A stretch of DNA of 64,000 nt. Origin: Nitrosotalea sp. GTDB lineage: Archaea; Thermoproteota; Nitrososphaeria; Nitrososphaerales; Nitrosopumilaceae. Each line of letters starts with the position of its first letter. The stretch's first letter is position 1. The notes beneath the pieces are model-generated. The model saw nothing but the letters and a program-made list of their open reading frames with translations. It made no database searches and was not told the origin of the DNA. Below, piece by piece: positions 57,044-64,000 of the stretch. The stretch spans positions 52,793 through 116,792 of the forward strand of contig JANWLA010000023.1 in NCBI GenBank assembly GCA_025451075.1, read 5' to 3'. The position numbers and the translations under genes are program-made.

Positions 57044-57559
57044 ATGGGGTGCACTCACCTGACAAAATACTATTGCCCAAAATGCGATAAAAAACTTTCA
57101 AAACCTGAGGTAGAAAAAATTGCTTGTCTGAACTGTGGTAAACTAACACACATTGACACCCAGTCTACTAAATCTATGAAGCCTGAAAATTCAAAGAAAC
57201 GAAAACAAAAATATATTTTGATATCAGCAATTGTTGCAGGCTCTCTAATTGTTGGGGTAATAGTCTTGTACAATTACACCAATACGCAATTTTATACGTA
57301 TTCTATGGAATGTAAAAAATTTGTAGACAATCAGACAACATCAATTTTGGATGCAAACTTGACTTTGACACAATCAGAAATTGAAGGAAGCACTACCCAG
57401 GACTGTATTGCCTATGGGAATGACACTTATTGTTACCAGGTAGGCATGAATAAAGCGCCAAAATCAACAGACCCAAATTGGTCTTGTGATGTTTTATCTG
57501 TAACACAGGTTTCAAACTATACCGCAGGTACCATAGCTGCTGATACTGTTCCACCATAG
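57044..57559 (+). CDS. Zinc-ribbon membrane-anchored hypothetical protein
   Basis: YYCPKCDKKLSKPEVEKIACLNCGKL then TM YILISAIVAGSLIVGVIVLYNY. Confidence 0.7.
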   Translation: MGCTHLTKYYCPKCDKKLSKPEVEKIACLNCGKLTHIDTQSTKSMKPENSKKRKQKYILISAIVAGSLIVGVIVLYNYTNTQFYTYSMECKKFVDNQTTSILDANLTLTQSEIEGSTTQDCIAYGNDTYCYQVGMNKAPKSTDPNWSCDVLSVTQVSNYTAGTIAADTVPP

Positions 57560-57651
57560 GGTAATTTTTCTATATTATATCACCTTTGAAAATCACTTGA
57601 TCGTATGGTCCAACAAGAAGATTTATTGTGGATTCTTTGTGTGACCTCTCT

Positions 57652-58566
57652 ATGGATATTGTATCAGAGATTAAAAAGGGGAACAGGAGGGCTATTGCGC
57701 GTGCCATCTCTATTGTAGAAAATAATGAAAAAGATGCCAAATTGATAATAAAAAAGATCTTTAAAAATTCTGGCAAGGCCATGAAGATTGGTATTACAGG
57801 ACCTGCTGGTGCTGGAAAAAGTACGCTAATCAACAGGACAAGCCTTGAGCTACACAAACTAGGTTACAAGACTGCAGTTCTTGCAATTGACCCTACTAGT
57901 CACATTACAGGCGGCGCGATACTTGGCGATAGGGTAAGGATGACCGAGTCTACTGACTCTGGTACGTATATTCGAAGCATGGCATCAAGGGGTGCAACAG
58001 GTGCCATATCAACATCGCTTAGAAATAGCATCAGGATTTTAGAGTATGCTGGATTTAATCCAATAATTATTGAAAGTGTTGGTGCAGGCCAGACCGAAGT
58101 TGACATTGAAAGAGTTGTGGACTTGACAGTTGTTGTCTTTAATCCAAATACTGGTGATAGCATCCAGACAATAAAAGCAGGCCTGACTGAGATTGGAGAT
58201 GTATATCTGATAAACAAGAGTGACCTGCCTGGCGCAAACCAACTTTTTGACTCTGTGCGCGACTTTATTGGCATGTCAGAAAAGAATCCTGTTGTCATGA
58301 TGGTCTCTGCAAAATCAAACAAGGGAGTAACTGATTTTGCAAAAAAACTCGAAGATCTTATGAAATCACGACAAAAGAACAAGGCAAAAGAAGAGGCATC
58401 AAGATTGGACTCTGAACTGCGAGATATTGTTTTAAATAATGTTAAAAACAAAGTCACAACAATGCTTGATTCCAGCAAGTCATATTCGGCATATCTTAAA
58501 AAAGTCCAGTCAAGAAAAATCGATCCATTCGAAGCTGCAGATAAGATATCAAAGGGGCTAGTATGA
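57652..58566 (+). CDS. meaB: Methylmalonyl-CoA mutase-associated GTPase MeaB
   Basis: [62 protein letters not shown]. Confidence 0.95.
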   Translation: MDIVSEIKKGNRRAIARAISIVENNEKDAKLIIKKIFKNSGKAMKIGITGPAGAGKSTLINRTSLELHKLGYKTAVLAIDPTSHITGGAILGDRVRMTESTDSGTYIRSMASRGATGAISTSLRNSIRILEYAGFNPIIIESVGAGQTEVDIERVVDLTVVVFNPNTGDSIQTIKAGLTEIGDVYLINKSDLPGANQLFDSVRDFIGMSEKNPVVMMVSAKSNKGVTDFAKKLEDLMKSRQKNKAKEEASRLDSELRDIVLNNVKNKVTTMLDSSKSYSAYLKKVQSRKIDPFEAADKISKGLV

Positions 58567-58567
58567 T

Positions 58568-60142
58568 ATGGTAAAATCTGTAAAGACTGATTCTAATATT
58601 GCGGTAAAACGTTTCTATGATTCCAAAGTAAAGCCAAAAAGCAAGACCGAGGAGCCTGGAAAATATCCATACACCAGGGGAATACATCCTGGAATGTATC
58701 GAGACAGACTCTGGACAATGAGGCAGTACACTGGTTTTGGCACAGCCGAGCAGACAAATAAAAGATTCAAGTATCTTCTTGAGCGGGGTCAGACTGGACT
58801 TTCAATGGCGTTTGACTTGCCGACCCAAATTGGATATGATGCTGATGATTCCCATGCAGAAGGTGAAGTGGGCAAAGTCGGTGTCTCCATTACTTCATTA
58901 AAAGACATGATGAATTGCTTTGACGGAATTCCACTTGACAAAGTAAGCACATCGATGACAATCAACTCTACTGCATCTACACTTCTTGCATTATACATTG
59001 CAACGGGGGCAAAACAAGGAGTAGATAGCAAGCAACTACGTGGTACAACCCAAAATGATATCCTAAAAGAATACATTGCAAGAAACACGTACATCTATCC
59101 ACCGCGTCCCTCCATGAGACTAATTGGTGACATGATTGAATATTGTTCTAAAAAAGTTCCTCAATGGTATCCAATATCAATATCTGGGTACCACATGAGA
59201 GAAGCTGGATGTAATGCAGTCCAAGAAGTAGCGTTCACACTTGCAAATGCAATAGAATACATCGAGACATGCGTTGACAGGGGATTGAAAATTGATAGCT
59301 TTGCACCACGATTGTCATTCTTTTTCTGCTGCACCAGCGAATTTTTAGAAGAGATTGCAAAATTCCGTGCTGCCAGAAGAATTTACGCCAAGATACTAAA
59401 AGACAGATTCCATGCAAAAGACAAAAGATCAATCCAGCTAAAATTCCATGTACAGACAAGTGGTGAATCCCTTACTGCACAACAGCCTGACAATAACATT
59501 GTGCGTGTTGCGGTACAATCAATGGCTGCAGTTCTTGGAGGATGCCAATCACTTCATACTAATTCAAAAGATGAGGCACTTGCATTACCCACAGAGGCCG
59601 CAGTAAAGATTGCCCTGAGAACACAACAAATTGTGGGACACGAAAGTGGAATCACAAAGACTGTTGACCCGCTTGCAGGCTCGTACTATATGGAAAATCT
59701 AACTGATACCATAGAAGCCGAGGCAAACAAGTATCTCAAGAAAATAGATAGGATGGGAGGCTCGCTTGTTGGAATAGAGCGAGGATTCTTCCAATCTGAA
59801 ATCAGACAAAATGCCTATCGACTAAAGAAGGAAATTGATGGAGGAGAAAGGGTCATAGTTGGTGTCAATAAATTCACTGATGCTTCAAAAGAAAAACCAG
59901 ACATTATGAAAATAGATGACAGCATCCAGACACAGCAAATGGCACAACTAAAAGAGCTTCGAAGTACACGTGATAATACAAAAACAGAACATGCACTAGA
60001 AAAAATGAAGAGTGCTGCAGAAAAGAATGAAAACCTCATGCCGTTTATCCTTGATGCTGTGAACAATTATGCAACACTTGGAGAGATAAGCAATACATTC
60101 CGTGAGGTCTTTGGAATTTACCAGCCAAAGGAGACATTCTAA
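58568..60142 (+). CDS. Methylmalonyl-CoA mutase large subunit
   Basis: [76 protein letters not shown]. Confidence 0.97.
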   Translation: MVKSVKTDSNIAVKRFYDSKVKPKSKTEEPGKYPYTRGIHPGMYRDRLWTMRQYTGFGTAEQTNKRFKYLLERGQTGLSMAFDLPTQIGYDADDSHAEGEVGKVGVSITSLKDMMNCFDGIPLDKVSTSMTINSTASTLLALYIATGAKQGVDSKQLRGTTQNDILKEYIARNTYIYPPRPSMRLIGDMIEYCSKKVPQWYPISISGYHMREAGCNAVQEVAFTLANAIEYIETCVDRGLKIDSFAPRLSFFFCCTSEFLEEIAKFRAARRIYAKILKDRFHAKDKRSIQLKFHVQTSGESLTAQQPDNNIVRVAVQSMAAVLGGCQSLHTNSKDEALALPTEAAVKIALRTQQIVGHESGITKTVDPLAGSYYMENLTDTIEAEANKYLKKIDRMGGSLVGIERGFFQSEIRQNAYRLKKEIDGGERVIVGVNKFTDASKEKPDIMKIDDSIQTQQMAQLKELRSTRDNTKTEHALEKMKSAAEKNENLMPFILDAVNNYATLGEISNTFREVFGIYQPKETF

Positions 60143-60143
60143 G

Positions 60144-60542
60144 ATGCGACTGGACCATGTTGCAATTGCAGTAAATAATCTAGATGATGCAGTAAAACAA
60201 TACAAGGAAGCTTTGGGTGTTGCCGAAGTAGAATTTGAAACTGTGGAATCAGAAGGGGTCAGAGTTGCAATACTTCATCTAAATAATTCGCGAATCGAAC
60301 TAATGGAGGCCACAAAAGAGACAAGCCCAATCAAAAAGTTCTTGTCAACAAAGGGGGAGGGACTACATCATATCGCACTTGAAACAGAAGGCATTGAAAA
60401 AGAAGTTGACAGGATGAAAGTGTGTGGGATAAAGTTTCTTGGAGAGATAAGGCCTGGCTCACGTGGAACCAAAATAATATTCATGCATCCAAAATCGTTG
60501 CATGGTGTACTTGCAGAGCTTTGCTCTCATCCAAAATCCTAG
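60144..60542 (+). CDS. mce: Methylmalonyl-CoA epimerase
   Basis: MRLDHVAIAVNNLDDAVKQYKEALG, GEGLHHIALET, LHGVLAELC; in-frame ATG 60144. Confidence 0.93.
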   Translation: MRLDHVAIAVNNLDDAVKQYKEALGVAEVEFETVESEGVRVAILHLNNSRIELMEATKETSPIKKFLSTKGEGLHHIALETEGIEKEVDRMKVCGIKFLGEIRPGSRGTKIIFMHPKSLHGVLAELCSHPKS

Positions 60543-61126
60543 TCTACAAGCTTTAGTGTATCTGATGCAGTAATTATTCCAACAATTTTACTCTGTTTTG
60601 ACACCAGGACACATTTTGAGTATCGTATCAGAGATACAAGTGTCTTGACTGGAGTGTTATAGTCTACAATCGGGGGTCTTGCATCCATTATCTCTGATAT
60701 CTTTATTCTCTTTCGCTCAGTCTCATCGCTGTCCAAAATATGCTTTACAATACCGTCCTCTGTTATGACACCGACTACTTCGGCGCCGTCAAATATTGGC
60801 ATCTGGCTGATTGACAACTCTTGCATTTTTTTTATCGCATCCTGCAGTGAATCATGTGCCTTGAGCTTGGCAATATCTTTGCTGCAAATATCTCCCGCCT
60901 TTGTAGATGATTGGCTTTCAAGAGACCATAATACCTCAAAAATTTTTCTTGCAGTAGCATAGCTTGGCTGACACCTTCCGGATTCAATTTGGTTTATCAT
61001 TGAGGTGCTCACTCCTGTGAGTGATGCAAGTTTCTGCTGGGTGAGCCCTATCTTCAGCCTGGCCTGTTTTATTGACTCTAGTCTTGGAAGCATTATGCGA
61101 AATAAAGGCCTGATTGAATATTTCAA
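60539..61126 (-). CDS. HTH (XRE)-CBS domain regulator
   Basis: ARLKIGLTQQKLASLTGVSTSMINQIESGRCQPSYATARKIFEVL followed by two CBS repeats. Confidence 0.92.
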   Translation of the reverse strand: MKYSIRPLFRIMLPRLESIKQARLKIGLTQQKLASLTGVSTSMINQIESGRCQPSYATARKIFEVLWSLESQSSTKAGDICSKDIAKLKAHDSLQDAIKKMQELSISQMPIFDGAEVVGVITEDGIVKHILDSDETERKRIKISEIMDARPPIVDYNTPVKTLVSLIRYSKCVLVSKQSKIVGIITASDTLKLVD

Positions 61127-61175
61127 GCCTTGCTCATGGCATTTGGTAATGTATCCAAGAAAAATTAGGTAAGGG

Positions 61176-61568
61176 CTACTTCAAGCCCGCTTTTCGCGCA
61201 AATTTTGCTATCACAAAGATAACCATGGCGATGATAGAAAAGTCAATTACAACTCCGATAAAATCTCCTATTCCAAAACTCATTCCGTTTCCTACTGGTA
61301 TTGTAACAACTGCTTTTCTCCAGTCTCCTCCAGCTATGAATGCACTAGGAATTGGCATGATTATATCTTGTACTAGGGCTGTTACCACTCTGCCAATTAC
61401 GGTTCCCATTATGAAACCGATGGCAAGTCCCAAGACTCCGGCTTTTCCAATAAACTCTTTGAATTCTGCAATGAGTCCTTTTGGTTCTGGTACCGGGGGT
61501 GTGACCTTTGGTGTAACTGCTTCTCTGATCTTCTTTAGCTCTTCAAGTATGTCATTTTCTACGGTCAT
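61176..61568 (-). CDS. mscL: Large-conductance mechanosensitive channel
   Basis: EFKEFIGKAGVLGLAIGFIMGTVIGRVVTALVQDIIMP. Confidence 0.88.
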   Translation of the reverse strand: MTVENDILEELKKIREAVTPKVTPPVPEPKGLIAEFKEFIGKAGVLGLAIGFIMGTVIGRVVTALVQDIIMPIPSAFIAGGDWRKAVVTIPVGNGMSFGIGDFIGVVIDFSIIAMVIFVIAKFARKAGLK

Positions 61569-61629
61569 GTCATTTCAACATGTTCGTGGGATATATCATC
61601 TATGCAAAACAAAAAAATCTATACGTTTG

Positions 61630-62331
61630 TTATTTTCTGACAAAAGCCAATGCAAATTCTTCGATTGCTTTTTCCCAGTTCTTTGCTTTTACTATGCCGC
61701 TTGCAACAAGTATTCCTTTTGCACCAAGTTCTAGTGCACGTGATACGTCTTCACCTGAAACAATTCCTGCACCGCACAATAATTGGGTAGAGTTGTTTGC
61801 TTTTTTTACAGCCTTGACTGACTCTGTTATTATTTCTGGTTTCTCTTTTGACACTGCCTTTCCACTACCAATTAGCTCCGGTGGCTCTATTGCAATATAA
61901 TCAGGGTTGAGTTGTGCATACATCCATGCTTCACTAACATCTTGGACGCAGACAACTGATATCATCTCCAACTCTCTGAGTCTTCTTACTAAATCCTCGA
62001 TTTCATTTGATGGGATTCTGTGCTCGCTGTGGTTTATGAGAGCACCTGCAACTCTAGATTTTTTTACAATCTCTGGGATGACATAGCCTGTAGTACTACC
62101 TACTTTGGAATTGTCAAGATGTTGGGCATATACATCTGAGGAAGACCTTGCCACTTCTGCCAGTAAATGTTGGGGAGGACACACTATGATTTTCACTTTG
62201 TGTTTTTTTGCAATCTTTGCTGCGCTCTTTGCCAACCTTGCAGACTTTGTACCTGCGATTTCATCATAGTTCTTAAAATTGATGATAAACAAACTGCTTT
62301 CAGAAAAATCTTGTACTTGCCTATATATCAA
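61630..62331 (-). CDS. tpiA: Triosephosphate isomerase (archaeal type)
   Basis: FIINFKNYDEIAGTKS, TGYVIPEIVK, GALINHSEHR, LLCGAGIVSGEDV. Confidence 0.94.
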   Translation of the reverse strand: MIYRQVQDFSESSLFIINFKNYDEIAGTKSARLAKSAAKIAKKHKVKIIVCPPQHLLAEVARSSSDVYAQHLDNSKVGSTTGYVIPEIVKKSRVAGALINHSEHRIPSNEIEDLVRRLRELEMISVVCVQDVSEAWMYAQLNPDYIAIEPPELIGSGKAVSKEKPEIITESVKAVKKANNSTQLLCGAGIVSGEDVSRALELGAKGILVASGIVKAKNWEKAIEEFALAFVRK

Positions 62332-62376
62332 GAGATCTTAGAAAATTCTTATACTGATTCTAGATAAAATAATTTA

Positions 62377-62673
62377 ATGGCACTTTCGGAAAACTCACTT
62401 GCTTTGCTCAATAAAGTCGCATCAATTGACTATACTGGAACGTTTGATAGCCAACAGGACGAACTAATCAAGGATACGTTTAAAAAAATTCTCTCAAGTG
62501 GAAATGTCTACAAAATTGACGAAATAGAAAAATGGCTAGAAACCGCCAACCCAAATTCTACTGTTGCAGAAAGGATCCTAAATGTAGCGCATTATCAAAA
62601 AGCAAAACATGATGCTCAAAATCCGTTGAAAATGGCTCATGATGATAGTTGCGGTTGCGGCGGAGATTGTTAA
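62377..62673 (+). CDS. Hypothetical protein with C-terminal CGCGGDC
   Basis: 98 aa ORF, Cys-rich tail DDSCGCGGDC. Confidence 0.65.
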   Translation: MALSENSLALLNKVASIDYTGTFDSQQDELIKDTFKKILSSGNVYKIDEIEKWLETANPNSTVAERILNVAHYQKAKHDAQNPLKMAHDDSCGCGGDC

Positions 62674-62841
62674 TTACTTTTTAATTCCAAGTGTTCTGTT
62701 CTTTAGTCTAAGGTAGACATTGTGGCATTTACGGCATCTTGATGCACTGATTGGGTTTTTTGCACCACATGAAAAACAGACTTTAAAGTGAAGCCTAGCC
62801 TTCTGTGCTATTGATTTTTTCAGTGGATCTGTGATTGGCAT
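62674..62841 (-). CDS. rpl40e: 50S ribosomal protein eL40
   Basis: MPITDPLKKSIAQKARLHFKVCFSCGAKNPISASRCRKCHNVYLRLKNRTLGIKK*. Confidence 0.93.
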   Translation of the reverse strand: MPITDPLKKSIAQKARLHFKVCFSCGAKNPISASRCRKCHNVYLRLKNRTLGIKK

Positions 62842-62863
62842 TTTCTATTTCTCCAATTTCCTG

Positions 62864-63784
62864 CTATTTGATTCTACCTTTTCCAAGCTTTCCTGCAAGA
62901 AGCATGGGCACTTCGGCTGGTCTTTTGGCAACTGGCACGTTTGCCTTGGCATACATGGATACTTTTGATTCTGCAGAGCCATAATTTCCGTAAACTATTG
63001 CGCCTGCATGACCCATCCTCTTTTCTTTTGGAGCGGCCCTTCCTGCAATGTATGCCACAACTGGCTTGTCAAATTTAGTGTCAATGATATGCTGTGCAAG
63101 CATCTCTTCGGCGTCTCCTCCTATTTCACCTACAACTACGATACCGTCAATGTTTGCACCGTTTCTTATTGTATCAAATGCTTGGATTAATGGTGCACCG
63201 TTGATTGGGTCTCCGCCAATTCCAAAGCATATGCTCTGACCAAAGTTTGCAACTGATAGGTTATGTGATACTTCGTACATCAAAGTTCCACTTCTTGAAA
63301 TTACTGCAATTCTTCCCTCCTTGAATGGTGATGCTGGCATGATTCCAATCTTGATTACTCCTGGAATTATGATTCCTGGAGTGTTTGGACCTACCACAAT
63401 TGCATCTTTTTTCTTTGCCAAATCAACTATTGTCAATGCGTCTTTTACTGGAACATGTTCTGGGATTGCAATTAGTAATTTTATTCCAGATTCTAATGCT
63501 TCAACTGCTGCAGAAAGAAAGAACTTTGCTGGAACAAATATTATTGAAATCTTGGCACCTGTTACACTCACTGCCTCGCTCATTGTCTCGTATATTGGAA
63601 CCCCTTCATGCTTTTGTCCGCCTTTTCCAGGTGTTACACCTGCTACGACATTTGTCCCATATGCTAACATTTGCTGTGTATGAAATGAACCAAACTTGCC
63701 AGTAATTCCTTGAACTATGACAGGTTTCTTTTTGTAGTCCTTGTCTCCTTCTTTACCAATTAATAATTCGAAAAGATCAACCAT
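62864..63784 (-). CDS. sucD: Succinyl-CoA synthetase alpha subunit
   Basis: VIVQGITGKFGSFHTQQMLAYGTNVVAGVTPGKGGQ, AVISRSGTLMYEV, MGHAGAIV. Confidence 0.96.
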   Translation of the reverse strand: MVDLFELLIGKEGDKDYKKKPVIVQGITGKFGSFHTQQMLAYGTNVVAGVTPGKGGQKHEGVPIYETMSEAVSVTGAKISIIFVPAKFFLSAAVEALESGIKLLIAIPEHVPVKDALTIVDLAKKKDAIVVGPNTPGIIIPGVIKIGIMPASPFKEGRIAVISRSGTLMYEVSHNLSVANFGQSICFGIGGDPINGAPLIQAFDTIRNGANIDGIVVVGEIGGDAEEMLAQHIIDTKFDKPVVAYIAGRAAPKEKRMGHAGAIVYGNYGSAESKVSMYAKANVPVAKRPAEVPMLLAGKLGKGRIK

Positions 63785-64000
63785 TTTTATTCATCTCAAT
63801 TACTGCTGCATTTATTGCTTCTTCAATGGTATCAAACATCTTTGTTCTTGAACCCTTGAGCATTTCTTTTGACTTGTCAGCTTCTGCACCTGACATTCTT
63901 GCAAATACTGGAAGATCAATTATTTTATCATCATATGCTTTGAGAAATGCTGTTGCAACTGTTGTGGTCTTGACAATTCCACCATAAAGATTTACAAGTA
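63777..64000 (-). CDS. sucC: Succinyl-CoA synthetase beta subunit (C-terminal part, cut by window edge)
   Basis: Reverse frame YLYGGIVKTTTVATAFLKAYDDKIIDLPVFARMSGAEADKSKEMLKGSRTKMFDTIEEAINAAVIEMNKNG*; 8-bp overlap with sucD. Confidence 0.9.
   Translation of the reverse strand, partial: LVNLYGGIVKTTTVATAFLKAYDDKIIDLPVFARMSGAEADKSKEMLKGSRTKMFDTIEEAINAAVIEMNKNG

Noticed and set aside
57900-58478. 192-aa minus-strand ORF
   Set aside because: Antisense shadow of meaB.
61225-61734. 169-aa plus-strand ORF
   Set aside because: Antisense to mscL and tpiA; no domain-like features.
1-64000. CRISPR array, rRNA or tRNA genes
   Set aside because: No regularly spaced repeats or recognisable cloverleaf/rRNA sequences seen by eye; a tRNAscan/Infernal run would be decisive.

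Overview
The window looks like a gene-dense chromosome segment from an ammonia-oxidising-type archaeon (Thaumarchaeota/Nitrososphaerota). That assignment is an inference from the gene set: archaeal eS25, eL40 and RpoK, a proteasome beta subunit, a methylmalonyl-CoA mutase/MeaB/epimerase cluster, SucCD, many cupredoxin-like or small secreted proteins, and C2H2 microproteins. No rRNA, tRNA or CRISPR array could be recognised. Most of the window is housekeeping: malic enzyme, Zn-ADH, NDH-2-like oxidoreductase, Zn-type ferredoxin, TrmI, NnrD, homoserine dehydrogenase, DNA ligase, CysRS, MetRS, NadE, AhcY, IlvC, BirA, agmatinase, Mcm/Mce, TpiA, MscL and SucCD. Accessory or unusual parts are: (i) 1.6-2.2 kb, decayed DUF488 and HicA-like remnants; (ii) 13.7-15.0 kb, a stand-alone IS605-type TnpB with intact RuvC-like motifs; (iii) 15.8-19.8 kb plus 31.5-32.9 kb, envelope/secreted genes, two of which share a nearly identical ~90 bp promoter/5' module with a dyad; (iv) 19.8-20.7 kb, a RelE-like toxin gene tail-to-tail with a small gene that starts right after a perfect 22-bp palindrome, the pair bracketed by ~60 bp direct repeats; (v) 43.0-44.5 kb, tandem duplicated secreted CxxHxC proteins next to a Met/His/Asp-rich winged-helix protein. 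All calls are from reading the sequence only; no database search was run.
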